Positions 27,088-35,577 of a stretch of DNA of 64,000 nt are shown one piece after another. Position 1 is the first letter of the stretch. Each line of letters begins with the position of its first letter. Source of the stretch: Haliscomenobacter sp041740695 (lineage in GTDB: Bacteria > Bacteroidota > Bacteroidia > Chitinophagales > Saprospiraceae); the NCBI RefSeq assembly GCF_041740695.1, contig NZ_JBGSLK010000096.1, positions 1 through 64,000 of the forward strand. The letters are read 5' to 3'. The notes under the pieces are model-generated. The model did not search any database and was not told the origin of the DNA. It saw only the letters and a list, made by a program, of their open reading frames with translations. The position numbers and the translations under genes were made by a program.

Positions 27088-27786
27088 TTATTTGGAAATT
27101 TTGCGAATTGGTGTCAACATGACTTTGCGAAATTCTACTTCGGAACCTTCAGCCTGGAGCGCAATTTGCCCTTTGGTAGCAGTGGCGTTGGAGCCATGAT
27201 TGACCAAATCCCCATTCAGCCATACTTTTACTTCGGCATTCAGGCATTCGATGGTCATGCTGTTCCATTCACCCAGGGGTTTTTCGGAACCATCGGTGAG
27301 GTTCACAATGCGCCGTTCTTTGCCTTCAGTGATGCCCCATTTTTCTTTGGGCCCACGTCTTTTTTCCATTTCGGGCACGCTGATGTCTTCCACAATGCAC
27401 CAGAAGTCGCCAGCATTTTGGTGCATCATTTGCACTTCGATGGATTTGGGAAACATGCTGTACAAAGCGCGTGGGGTAGAAGCATGCACAAGCGCGCCGC
27501 AGTTGCCGGGTTTGCCAGCAAAGCGGTATTCTATCTCCAGTCGATAATTTTGATGAATGGCATCGGTAATGAGGTGCCCACCCGGAGTACCCATACTCAC
27601 CAACAGTCCATTGCGCATCAGAAAGGGGCTTTTTAGGTTAGGATCCTTGTCCATGTCAGGCACATCGACGTGCCAACCACTGAGGTCTTTACCGTTGAAC
27701 AGGCTTCGAGCCTTTGAATTGGAGGTGTTGGCCGATTTGCAACAAAACAAACCACAGGCCAGGGCAATGATGATGAAAGGTTTCAT
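27088..27786 (-). CDS. DUF1080 (3-keto-disaccharide hydrolase-type) lipoprotein
   Basis: The 232-aa product begins with a lipoprotein signal (IIALACGLFCCKS; lipid Cys about 15 or 16) and then one DUF1080 domain, a laminarin-lectin-like beta sandwich. Family marks are SLFNGKDLSGWHV near 30, GHLITDAIHQNYRLEIEYRF and the GEWNSMTIECLNAEVKVWLNG stretch. Several members have been linked to cleavage of 3-keto sugars or to carbohydrate binding in Bacteroidota; catalytic activity here is inference. It would sit in the periplasm or on the outer membrane. It is 75 bp upstream of the NOS gene on the same strand. Confidence 0.85.
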   Translation of the reverse strand: MKPFIIIALACGLFCCKSANTSNSKARSLFNGKDLSGWHVDVPDMDKDPNLKSPFLMRNGLLVSMGTPGGHLITDAIHQNYRLEIEYRFAGKPGNCGALVHASTPRALYSMFPKSIEVQMMHQNAGDFWCIVEDISVPEMEKRRGPKEKWGITEGKERRIVNLTDGSEKPLGEWNSMTIECLNAEVKVWLNGDLVNHGSNATATKGQIALQAEGSEVEFRKVMLTPIRKISK

Positions 27787-27835
27787 AATGCGTTGTACAA
27801 GTTAAGCTAGCTATTCTCAGGTGAAAAGTAGCACT

Positions 27836-28744
27836 TTACTTGCCAATGAACAAATCTCCAAACGTAATACTGATGGTGACATTGGGATAATATTCCTTGT
27901 TGGGTTTAAAGGTGATCTTTTTAATGCCCGTATCCTTCATATCCAAGAGTTTGAATTTCAGATCGTTGGGGTAGTCAACCCGCCCATTTTGTACGCTAAG
28001 GTTATATGAAAAGGCACCAGGTTGGAGGGTATGGATAAACACGTTTGATTTGTCTGCTTTTAGATTGAAATCGAGGAGTTGATCGGTTGCGAAAAAGTTG
28101 AGGATGCCATATTGAGCATTGATGTCGTAACGGCCACGCATGTGTTTGAGGGTGATGTCGGAACGGCGCGAAACAACTTTGATGTTGCCGTCCAGATTGT
28201 CGGCAAAAAGATCTCCAAAAGATGTATTGATGTCGATGTCGCCGATGATGTTTTCCAGACCAATGCGACTGAAGCGGGTATTCAGCTTTAAACTGCTCAT
28301 CAGGTCTTTGGCATCAATCAGCCCGTAGTTGTTTTTGATGTAAATGGGGCAATCCTCCGGCATCATGATGATGTAAACAGCCTTCATCTGTGATTGGGGC
28401 TCAGGGCTGCCTTCGGGTACATCGAGGTAATTGCGGAGGTAAATTTTATTCTTTTCCTTGTTGGTGATGTAGCGCATTTTTTCCAGGTCTTTTTCGGCCT
28501 GTTCTTTTTTGCTGTGTTTGGCACTGAGCTCGATTTGGACCTTGATTTCGGGTTTGCTCCAGGTTTCAACGCGTACTTCGGCCCGTTCACCCTCTATATT
28601 CAGGGAGTAACCATCGCGGTAACTGAAACTTTTGTCGATGCGTTTGGTAACCACTTGCAGGGCAGCGCTACTTTGAGCCATCACCAAATGTAAAATGCTC
28701 CAGAAGCCAAGACTCAGAAAAATACGGAATTTCATGAACTGCAT
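27836..28744 (-). CDS. Secreted DUF4097-like beta-helix protein
   Basis: The 302-aa protein has a signal peptide (cleavage after about VMA, residue 23) and a repetitive beta-strand body: IDAKDLMSSLKLNTRFSRIG, GDIDINTSFGDLFADN and RYDINAQYGILNF are successive turns of the putative-adhesin DUF4097/DUF2807 type. It is the last gene of a sigma factor, anti-sigma, exported-protein trio; such a set often lets the sigma factor respond to envelope state. The actual role is unknown. Start may be ATG 28744 or ATG 28735 (MKFRIF), the second giving the more usual signal peptide. Confidence 0.7.
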   Translation of the reverse strand: MQFMKFRIFLSLGFWSILHLVMAQSSAALQVVTKRIDKSFSYRDGYSLNIEGERAEVRVETWSKPEIKVQIELSAKHSKKEQAEKDLEKMRYITNKEKNKIYLRNYLDVPEGSPEPQSQMKAVYIIMMPEDCPIYIKNNYGLIDAKDLMSSLKLNTRFSRIGLENIIGDIDINTSFGDLFADNLDGNIKVVSRRSDITLKHMRGRYDINAQYGILNFFATDQLLDFNLKADKSNVFIHTLQPGAFSYNLSVQNGRVDYPNDLKFKLLDMKDTGIKKITFKPNKEYYPNVTISITFGDLFIGK

Positions 28745-28765
28745 ATTTACTCGTTACTTAACGGT

Positions 28766-29377
28766 TTAGGAGGTTTGAATTTTTTCGACCATGGCTTTGA
28801 CCACCCGGCTGCGATCCTGCTCCAGCTCGCTGAGTTCGCGGATCAAATCCGGGTCTTCGCCATACCGTGCCATTACGTCCTTGAGTTCAGTTTTAGCGGC
28901 GTTGAGTTCTTTGAGCTCGTTCTCTAGCGCACAATCCTCCTCGTTTTGAGCCTGGTACTTGCAGAAGTTAGCAAAGAGGGTTTGCACCTCTTGTACATCT
29001 GCCTCGGCGTCATCCCAGTCGCGGGGAGAATTGATCGGAGCAACTTTTTCTTCACTGTAGGCGTAGCTGACTTGGCCACGGGTTTGATTCCATTGATAAA
29101 GTCCCAAAGCCGCAGTGACCACTATGGCCACTCCTGCTGCTACACTCCAGCTCCAGGTAGACAAACGGCGGATTTTACCACCGCGTGCCAATTCAGCCTC
29201 AATGCGCCCCCAGATGGCATCGGGAGCAGTATAAGTAGGCAACTCCGCGATGGCCTGATGAAGGTACCCATCCTGCTCGAGGTGTTGCTCAATGCGGTCC
29301 CAGACGAATTCTGGTGCCCGGTGTTGGGGCAATTGCCGCAAAGCGTCTTTTAGGTTTTTTTCATTCAAATGTTCCAT
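28766..29377 (-). CDS. Anti-sigma factor-like membrane protein
   Basis: The 203-aa product has a cytoplasmic N-terminal part (about 1-75) holding two similar segments (LPQHRAPEFVWDRIEQHL and LPTYTAPDAIWGRIEAEL), a single membrane helix (WSWSVAAGVAIVVTAALGLY, about 80-100), and a periplasmic C-terminal coiled coil rich in Glu. It starts 2 bp after the ECF sigma gene, the arrangement expected of its cognate anti-sigma factor. No zinc-binding HxxxCxxC motif is visible, so it is not a ZAS-type protein. The duplicated PxxxWxRIE unit is a distinctive feature. Confidence 0.75.
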   Translation of the reverse strand: MEHLNEKNLKDALRQLPQHRAPEFVWDRIEQHLEQDGYLHQAIAELPTYTAPDAIWGRIEAELARGGKIRRLSTWSWSVAAGVAIVVTAALGLYQWNQTRGQVSYAYSEEKVAPINSPRDWDDAEADVQEVQTLFANFCKYQAQNEEDCALENELKELNAAKTELKDVMARYGEDPDLIRELSELEQDRSRVVKAMVEKIQTS

Positions 29378-29379
29378 CG

Positions 29380-29910
29380 TTATTCGGGTTTACCCAGGGT
29401 TTCCCGCAGGCGTTTTTTGGCATAAAACAATTGTGACTTGGAGGTACCCACGGTGATGCCCAACAAATCGGCAACATCCTGGTGGCCATAACCTTCTACT
29501 TCGATGAGGACGAACACGGTACGATAACCAGTAGGCAGAGCCAAAATGGCTTTTTCAAGGTATTCGGCATCCAGGCGATGGCTCCAACTGATGCTGATGT
29601 CGGGTGGGACTTGATCCAGTGAGGCAGTGTGCTGCTCTTTTTTGATCTTACTCAAGGCGGTGCGTACCACAATGGTTTTGATCCAGGCCCCCAAGGTTGA
29701 TTCTTGACGGAACCCACTGAGGTGCCGAAATACCTTAATGAAGGCGTCCTGAAGTACATCTTCTGCGAGATCATAATCCCCTGTTACGCGATAGGCCACA
29801 GTGTACATCGCGTTTTTGTAACGCTCGTACAGTGTTTTCTGCGCCAGGCGATTCTGCTCCAGGCATCCTTGAATGAGGTCGGCTTCCGTCATACTGATTG
29901 TGTAGGGCAT
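29380..29910 (-). CDS. ECF-type RNA polymerase sigma factor
   Basis: A group 4 (ECF) sigma factor of 176 aa with region 2 (about 10-80, containing RVTGDYDLAEDVLQDAFIKVF, the -10 recognition helix) and region 4 (about 115-170, with LPTGYRTVFVLIEVEGYGHQDVADLLGI and SKSQLFYAKKRL). It directs polymerase to a small regulon, probably including its own operon. The next two genes encode an anti-sigma-like membrane protein and a secreted protein. Start ATG 29910 or ATG 29892 (MTEADLI); the second fits most family members. The divergent 298 bp to the protease gene contain no gene that I can see. Confidence 0.92.
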   Translation of the reverse strand: MPYTISMTEADLIQGCLEQNRLAQKTLYERYKNAMYTVAYRVTGDYDLAEDVLQDAFIKVFRHLSGFRQESTLGAWIKTIVVRTALSKIKKEQHTASLDQVPPDISISWSHRLDAEYLEKAILALPTGYRTVFVLIEVEGYGHQDVADLLGITVGTSKSQLFYAKKRLRETLGKPE

Positions 29911-30208
29911 CGGCTCGGTATCCTTTTGTTTTGTGATTAAAGAGTCGATCGATGGAATGATGGTTGTATCTGGGGCTAAAAATAGCGAGATTTGCTTGGC
30001 TTTGATACTGCGGCTTCAATCTATACGTTTATTTGCCATCTTCCTTCCCAAATTTCCCCTTTTCCTGTCCCGCAATAAATTTTGTACAAGCTGTATATTT
30101 AACTACCTTTACTGTACAAAATTCACTACACTGCGTTAGGACCTGCACACAAGTCATGATGGAAAACCTTTAGAAAAGAGTTTACAGGGTTTACTTAATT
30201 TTATCGCT

Positions 30209-32134
30209 ATGCAACGCAAGGTTTTGGCAGTATGGTTCAGCGCGCTGGCGTTGATAATGACGACGACCGCACTATCCGCTCAAGAGCGCTTGAACAATGC
30301 CCCCATGAGTGCCCGTTGGGCAAACATTACTACGGAAAAATTACCACGCTTCTCGCTCAACAAAACGCTGAAAGAAGATCGCCTCAAACCGGGCAATCGC
30401 TTCGCAGCGCCCTTATCCATTGATTTGGGTTTGGAAAATGCAGGCACTTGGGAAAGCGCCTCCGATGGTGCCAGCGTATGGCGCATGAAAGTACAGTCCA
30501 AATCAGCACTGGGTTTGATGTTGCTTTTTGACGAGTTTTTTATCCCGCCTGGAGCGCTGCTCCACGTTTACCATGCCGATGGGCAATTGATGCAAACCTA
30601 CAATGGGCTGGACAATCAGGCGAATGGTAAATTCCTCATTGGTTTGGTGCGCGGAGAATCGGCGCAATTGGAATACATCGAACCGCCAGAGTTCAAAGGC
30701 CAGGGGCGCTTGCACCTGTTTCGAGTAGATCATGCTTACCATCAGGACAATCTGGAAGCAGCCAATTTTGACGTTTCTGGAAAACTGAGCATTGAGTTGG
30801 GTTTCGGATCTTCGGCACCTTGCAATGTCAACGTCAACTGCGAAGAAGGTACTGATTATGCGACCGAGAAACGTGGCGTTTGTCGCATTGTGGTGATTGT
30901 CAAGGAAGGAACCGGGGTTTGTACCGGTAACCTGATGAACAATACCAAGCAGGATGGTCGCCCCTTGTTGCTGACCGCTTTTCACTGTCAGGATGGATAT
31001 ACCCCACTTTACGACCTATGGCGCTTTGATTTCAATTACGAAAGCAAAACTTGTGACAACCCTAGCAAAGAACCACAATGGCAAACCTTATTGGGGGCAA
31101 AATTGCTGGCCGGGCGGCAAATGAGCGATTTCCTTTTGCTCGAATTGTCCAATAGTATTCCACAATCCTTCAAAGCTTATTTTTTGGGTTGGGATCGCCA
31201 ACGGGAAGCCCCTAGCTCCGCAGCGTTCATTCATCATCCACAAGGTGACATCAAAAAAATCTCGATCGATAAAGGGCCACTCATCGTGAACCCTACGGCT
31301 ATACAGTGGAACAACAATGTCAATACTCCGGCCAATTTCCATTTGCGTATGGACATTGACAAAGGGGCTTTTAAAGTTGGATCTTCGGGGAGTGGACTGC
31401 TGAATGAGAAAAAAAGGGTAGTGGGCCAGTTGCACGGTGGGAAAGACACCTGTGATCAGCCGATCGGTTATTTTGGTCGTTTGTTCGTATCCTGGGATGG
31501 ATCAGATCAGGCCAATGCTCGTTTGAAAGATTGGTTGGATCCCTCAGACCTGGCCCCGGATACGCTGGATGGTATCGAAAATCCGGTTAAAGGGGGGGGT
31601 ACTATCAGTGGCACCGTAAAAACTGAAAAGGGCATTGCGATTGCCAATGCGCGGGTTCAAATATTGGGCTCCAGTGGAGTGACCATTACTACTTTGACCG
31701 ATGATTTGGGCAATTTTTCAGTGGATAATATTCCGATGGGAGAAACCTATGAAATTGGTGCAGGCAAAGCTGATGAGTACGACAATGGATTGTCTACCCT
31801 GGATATGATTCGGGTGCAAAAACACATTTTAAATTTAGAAACCCTACCCAATGCCTATCAAATGATTGCAGCCGATGTCAACAACTCCGGCTCCATCAGC
31901 ACCTTGGACTTGATTCAAATGCGCAAAGTGATTTTGAACCTGGACAACAAGTTCTCCTCTCCAATCTGGCTTTTTGTGCCCGCCACAAAGAATTTTGTGG
32001 ATGCAAACGACCCCTTCAAGGGACTTGCCTCCGGCATTTATACCATTCCCGCCTTGAGTAATAAAAACACCACTTTTGACATCATCGGCATCAAATTTGG
32101 GGACATCAATGGGAATGTGGATGGAACGTATTGA
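30209..32134 (+). CDS. Secreted trypsin-like endopeptidase with dockerin-like tail
   Basis: The 641-aa product has a signal peptide (to about residue 24), an N-terminal beta domain, and a chymotrypsin-fold protease of the lysyl-endopeptidase kind. The triad is visible: H259 in LLTAFHCQDG, D307 in MSDFLLLEL and S393 in GSSGSGLL. Cysteines around the domain (APCNVNVNCEEG, CRIVV, GVCTGN) fit the disulphides of that family. After residue 465 come a carboxypeptidase-regulatory-like sandwich (GTISGTVKTEKGIAIANARV) and two dockerin-like units (DNGLSTLDMIRVQKHI; NNSGSISTLDLIQMRKVI) ending GIKFGDING. There is no T9SS sorting domain. The remnant at 347-625 is a sequence relative of its last 90 residues. 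The stop codon runs directly into a heptamer hairpin repeat. Confidence 0.87.
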   Translation: MQRKVLAVWFSALALIMTTTALSAQERLNNAPMSARWANITTEKLPRFSLNKTLKEDRLKPGNRFAAPLSIDLGLENAGTWESASDGASVWRMKVQSKSALGLMLLFDEFFIPPGALLHVYHADGQLMQTYNGLDNQANGKFLIGLVRGESAQLEYIEPPEFKGQGRLHLFRVDHAYHQDNLEAANFDVSGKLSIELGFGSSAPCNVNVNCEEGTDYATEKRGVCRIVVIVKEGTGVCTGNLMNNTKQDGRPLLLTAFHCQDGYTPLYDLWRFDFNYESKTCDNPSKEPQWQTLLGAKLLAGRQMSDFLLLELSNSIPQSFKAYFLGWDRQREAPSSAAFIHHPQGDIKKISIDKGPLIVNPTAIQWNNNVNTPANFHLRMDIDKGAFKVGSSGSGLLNEKKRVVGQLHGGKDTCDQPIGYFGRLFVSWDGSDQANARLKDWLDPSDLAPDTLDGIENPVKGGGTISGTVKTEKGIAIANARVQILGSSGVTITTLTDDLGNFSVDNIPMGETYEIGAGKADEYDNGLSTLDMIRVQKHILNLETLPNAYQMIAADVNNSGSISTLDLIQMRKVILNLDNKFSSPIWLFVPATKNFVDANDPFKGLASGIYTIPALSNKNTTFDIIGIKFGDINGNVDGTY

Positions 32135-32253
32135 GTGAAGAGTGAAAAGTGAAAAGCAAGTACACCATTTGGATTCCACCGTTTGGTATATTTTTTTCAA
32201 CTCTTCACTCTTCACTCTTCACTCTTCACTCTTCACTCTTCACTCTTCACTCT
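32133..32253. repeat. GTGAAAA-heptamer hairpin, copy 1
   Basis: The left arm carries GTGAAGA/GTGAAAA heptamers from 32135. The centre is a 39-bp core (32161-32199) that starts TACACCATTTGGATTCCACC. The right arm has seven full ACTCTTC heptamers (32200-32248). The core is identical to that at 59852-59890, 27 kb away. The element fills the space between convergent genes; the right arm overlaps the stop TAG of the T9SS cargo gene (32252-32254). Confidence 0.88.
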
Positions 32254-33913
32254 ATTGTTTCACCACACTCACCGTCTTACTACTTCCCTCCGCACTTTGC
32301 ACTTGCACCCAATAATGACCTTTGGGCAGGTTTTCTCCAATTTGGATTTGGCCACTACCCGGTAGGAGTTGATACTTTTCAACGACCTTGCCAAGGGAAT
32401 TGTATACCTGTAGTACTGCCGCATGCCCTTGATTTTGCCAATTGTAATTCAGGCGTAGAGACTGAAAAAATGGATTGGGGCTGGCACTCAGTTGTAAGGG
32501 CAATTGTTTGAAGTCGTGAAGGCCAGTGGTAAAGCCATCTGGGCGCAACTTTACATTTTGAATAGTTACTTTACCGTTGACAAAAATGACAGATAGGGTA
32601 TCGGGTTGGTAACCTTCCTTGTAATATACTACCCGGTAGGTGCCACTTTGGGCAATACCTGTAGCATATTCTCCAGAAGTTTTGGAACGTTCAAGATTTA
32701 CTTGTGGGGCTAATATTTGTACTTCCACCTCAGTTACCGGGTTGTTGGTGCGGGCGTCGGTGATCAGACCTTCCAAAAAGCAGGCTTTTTGGTAATTGGG
32801 TTTGAACACCCACAAACCAGTTTGAATATCCGAAGCAATCAACAAGCCACTGGGGAAATAAGGATAGATGCCCCAAACCCCGGCGAATCCACCATCAGGC
32901 CCAGGATAGGTATCGTAACTACCAACTTCGACCAGGTTAGTCGGGCGGCTGGCATCCACTATTTTTACCCCATCGGTATAATAGGCGGTTGGTAAAAATC
33001 CTTTCAAGTAATGGGTATTGTGCGGAACGACTCCGCGCCCGCGTGTAGCTGCTGCAGTGAATACGTCCAGCAATTCGATGTTGTTAAGGTCGCTCACATC
33101 GTATGCGTCAATGCTGGCATTGAGGCGTTCATCGGTGGTGAACAAGTACTTGCCATTATCGGATAACCAACTGTTGTGGGTGAAGCGAGAGGTGGTGGTA
33201 ATGCTGTTCAAAAGCACCGGATTGGCTTTGTTTTTGGCATCTACAATACTCACCTTGCCATCGTAAATATCTGAACTCCAGACGGTATCTCCCCGGGCAA
33301 AGTTGTCGTGGGAATAGCCCGTCTTGAGTGCGCCCAGGTATTTTGGCGACTCCGGGTTGGCCTTGAGGTCGTACATTACCACGGCACCCCGGTTGACATT
33401 GCAACCAGAGAGGTACATTACCCCATTTTCATCAATCCAAATGGTATGGCAACGTTCGACGAGCCCTGGCATGAGGGGATCAATCGGCGCCTGGGGTTTG
33501 ATGAGGTTCCAGGTAATGTTGTCTGGGGCGTTTTTCATGTTGATGATTAACAATCCGTCAGGTACGTTGTCGATGGTGACGTATACGTAATCTTTGTAAG
33601 ATTTCATTTCGCGCCAAATGCTACGGGAACCAGGAATGAAGGCTACTTTTCGTGGCTTTTTGGGGTCTTCCAGCAAATAAATGGCCGTGCCAATGCGGGT
33701 ACCAATAACTGCATACTCACGACCCTGTCCATCCACATGCCCCCAGATGGCACTATAGAGATCCGTTGGGTATTCATTGACATTGGCCTGAAGCTCCAGA
33801 TTGAAATTAGGTTGTTGGGATTGGGCTAAACTTTGATTTGAAACCAAAATCATTGCTCCAAAACTGAAAATAAAAGGAGTTAAAAAGTTGTACAGCGGGT
33901 ATTTCATCATCAT
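32252..33913 (-). CDS. Choice-of-anchor B protein with T9SS sorting domain
   Basis: A 553-aa secreted protein: signal peptide (to about residue 30, SLAQSQ), a beta-propeller-like region of LVIVD-type repeats (about 35-375; GLLIINMKNAPDN, GKVSIVDAKNKANPVLL, GVKIVDASRPTNLVEVG) typical of the choice-of-anchor B family, a carboxypeptidase-regulatory-like sandwich (about 378-455) and a C-terminal type IX secretion domain (about 468-553) with SASPNPFFQSLRLNY, VYNSLGKVV and LPKGHYWVQVQS. The C-terminal domain directs export and surface attachment. Function of the propeller is unknown. It overlaps the start region of the YigZ gene by one base, so the two are cotranscribed. Confidence 0.87.
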   Translation of the reverse strand: MMMKYPLYNFLTPFIFSFGAMILVSNQSLAQSQQPNFNLELQANVNEYPTDLYSAIWGHVDGQGREYAVIGTRIGTAIYLLEDPKKPRKVAFIPGSRSIWREMKSYKDYVYVTIDNVPDGLLIINMKNAPDNITWNLIKPQAPIDPLMPGLVERCHTIWIDENGVMYLSGCNVNRGAVVMYDLKANPESPKYLGALKTGYSHDNFARGDTVWSSDIYDGKVSIVDAKNKANPVLLNSITTTSRFTHNSWLSDNGKYLFTTDERLNASIDAYDVSDLNNIELLDVFTAAATRGRGVVPHNTHYLKGFLPTAYYTDGVKIVDASRPTNLVEVGSYDTYPGPDGGFAGVWGIYPYFPSGLLIASDIQTGLWVFKPNYQKACFLEGLITDARTNNPVTEVEVQILAPQVNLERSKTSGEYATGIAQSGTYRVVYYKEGYQPDTLSVIFVNGKVTIQNVKLRPDGFTTGLHDFKQLPLQLSASPNPFFQSLRLNYNWQNQGHAAVLQVYNSLGKVVEKYQLLPGSGQIQIGENLPKGHYWVQVQSAEGSSKTVSVVKQ

Positions 33914-34560
33914 TATTTTATTTGTTCAATGTCCAAACCTGGCACTTTTTCCAGGTTTAGGGCTTCTTCCAGGCGCATTCCTGCTACCCAGGCTTTGAGT
34001 TTAAAGAGGGCATCTGCTACCTCACTTTTGGGAATGGCGATGGTGACTTTGCCTAAATCACCAAAATCTTGCTCCAGCATCGGAAGACCCAGTTTTTTGA
34101 TGGCATTCATCACATCACTCATGATGGCATAATCAAAAGTGATGCGGTAAAAATCTTCCACCGTTTTTTCAATGATTTCGGCTTTTTCGAGGGCGTCTGC
34201 AGCGCAGAGTCGATAGGCATTGATGAGCCCTGAGGTGCCCAGCAAGGTGCCGCCAAAATAACGAACTACTACGATGAACACATTGGTCAGGCCAAAACTG
34301 TCGATTTGGCCTAAGATAGGTCGACCAGCGGTACCACTGGGTTCACCGTCATCATTGGCTCGGTAATTGTTTTTGTCCAAACCCAGCCGAAAGGCAAAAC
34401 AATGATGTGTGGCCTTGGGATGTTCCTTGCGGAGGGCCTCCAGGTGTGGTGGCCAGTCTTGTTCCGAGGATATTGGAAAGGCGTAGGCAATAAATTTACT
34501 GCCTCGATCCCTGAATTCACCTACACTCGCCTCCTTAATCGTCAAATACTCATCACTCAT
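33913..34560 (-). CDS. YigZ/IMPACT family protein
   Basis: The 215-aa product matches the UPF0029/YigZ family: an N-terminal IMPACT domain (about 15-125) with SKFIAYAFPISSE, HHCFAFRLG, NDDGEPSGTAGRPILGQI and VVRYFGGTLLGTSGLINAYR, then a C-terminal ferredoxin-like domain (DUF1949). Members bind nucleic acid or ribosomes, and the eukaryotic homologue modulates Gcn2; the bacterial role is not settled. Divergent from the DUF1599 gene, with hairpin repeat B between them. Confidence 0.92.
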   Translation of the reverse strand: MSDEYLTIKEASVGEFRDRGSKFIAYAFPISSEQDWPPHLEALRKEHPKATHHCFAFRLGLDKNNYRANDDGEPSGTAGRPILGQIDSFGLTNVFIVVVRYFGGTLLGTSGLINAYRLCAADALEKAEIIEKTVEDFYRITFDYAIMSDVMNAIKKLGLPMLEQDFGDLGKVTIAIPKSEVADALFKLKAWVAGMRLEEALNLEKVPGLDIEQIK

Positions 34561-34718
34561 TTCACATACTCGTAACTCGTTGTCAAATATTCACAAGCCA
34601 TTAACAGGCATTCTCCAAGTTGCTGTTGATCTTTGTAACGCACAAACCGGGGATCAGTGTTTACCCAAAGCGGTACTATTCGTGTCAACTAAACGTCGAT
34701 TCCCGGATACAGCAAAGG

Positions 34719-34836
34719 GCTATAAAAAACAAGTGTTTCATTTTGACAAAGAATTAGATAAGTAAACGGTTCACTTTAAGTGTCTTATCTGGTTCTTTGG
34801 CTCAGAAAAAATGAACGCTTATTTTTGCCCCACTAC
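34719..34836. repeat. Hairpin repeat, copy B
   Basis: Inverted relative of 4311-4434: its reverse complement begins GTAGTGGGGCAAAAA like copy A and ends at the same CTATAG-like border. Arms AACAAGTGTTTCATTTT and AAAAATGAACGCTTATTTT pair imperfectly. Apex AACGGTTCACTTTAAGTG (34765-34782) matches the apex of copies C and D. It fills most of the divergent gap between YigZ and DUF1599; nothing else is seen in 34561-34718. Confidence 0.78.
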
Positions 34837-34872
34837 TGAGCAGATCGATGGTTTCAATTTACTGCATTTGTT

Positions 34873-34880
34873 TACTTTTG
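34873..34880 (+). promoter_or_regulatory. -7 box for the DUF1599 gene
   Basis: TACTTTTG matches TAnnTTTG and lies 24 bp before ATG 34905. It lies inside the longer open frame from 34848, so it supports the later start. A -33 element is not clear. Confidence 0.5.
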
Positions 34881-34904
34881 TGCCGGAAACATACACCAAG
34901 TACA

Positions 34905-35471
34905 ATGAAGACCTTAGCACAGTACGATGCCGTAATGGCGAAATGTAAGGAGATTTTTTTGAAAAAAACGCGGGATTATGGCACCGCGTGGCGGATTTTG
35001 CGCCCTACCTCGCTAACGGATCAACTGTACATCAAGGCCAAACGTATTCGCAATCTGGAGGAGACCAAAACCCAAAAAATTGCCGATTCCATTGATTCTG
35101 AATACCAGGGCATCATCAATTACGCCATCATGGCGCTGATTCAACTGGAACTGAATAAAAATGCTGGGCTGAACGAAGAAGTCGGTTTGGAACTGGAAAT
35201 CCAAAAAGTGGAAACCTTGTACGACGAACAAACCCAAATCATTCGGGACCTATTGGCGCTCAAAAACCACGATTACGGAGAGGCCTGGCGCGACATGCGC
35301 ATGAGTTCTTTTACGGATATGATCCTGATGAAGTTGTTGCGCATCAAACAAATCGAAGAAAACGAGGGTCAAACCTTGATTTCGGAAGGTTTGGATGCCA
35401 ATTATCAGGATATTGTGAATTATGCGGTATTTGCATTGATTAAAAAAGTTGAGGAGGTTGAGAAGGTTTAG
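34905..35471 (+). CDS. DUF1599 protein, duplicated domain
   Basis: From ATG 34905 the product is 188 aa and contains two copies of the DUF1599 unit: the first with KKTRDYGTAWRILRPTSLTDQLYIKAKRI, the second with LKNHDYGEAWRDMRMSSFTDMILMKLLRI (each shown here in part). Conserved DYG.AWR and SLTD/SFTD blocks repeat about 105 residues apart. Function is unknown; in Bacteroidota it is commonly followed by a BT_3928-type membrane protein, as here. The last residues (VEEVEKV) and the stop are encoded by the left arm of a hairpin repeat. The upstream ATG 34848 is rejected because a -7 box lies between. Confidence 0.88.
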   Translation: MKTLAQYDAVMAKCKEIFLKKTRDYGTAWRILRPTSLTDQLYIKAKRIRNLEETKTQKIADSIDSEYQGIINYAIMALIQLELNKNAGLNEEVGLELEIQKVETLYDEQTQIIRDLLALKNHDYGEAWRDMRMSSFTDMILMKLLRIKQIEENEGQTLISEGLDANYQDIVNYAVFALIKKVEEVEKV

Positions 35472-35570
35472 GAAGGTTGAGAACGGTCACTGAGCTGTTC
35501 GCTGAGCGAAGTCGAAGTGCCGATCTAAACCTTCCTAAACCTTCCTAAACCTTCTCAACCTGCTCAACTT
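35446..35570. repeat. AAGGTTTAGG decamer hairpin with REP-like loop
   Basis: The left arm (35446-35485) is a run of about 9-10-bp units such as AGGTTGAGA and AGGTTTAGGA; the right arm (35524-35570) is the inverse array (CTAAACCTTC units). The arms pair over about 30 bp with few mismatches. The loop (35486-35522) holds TTCGCTGAGCGAAGTCGAAG, a palindromic sequence of the REP-like type. The left arm codes the C-terminus of DUF1599; the right arm ends 7 bp before the next ATG. Confidence 0.82.
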
Positions 35571-35577
35571 AACAAAC

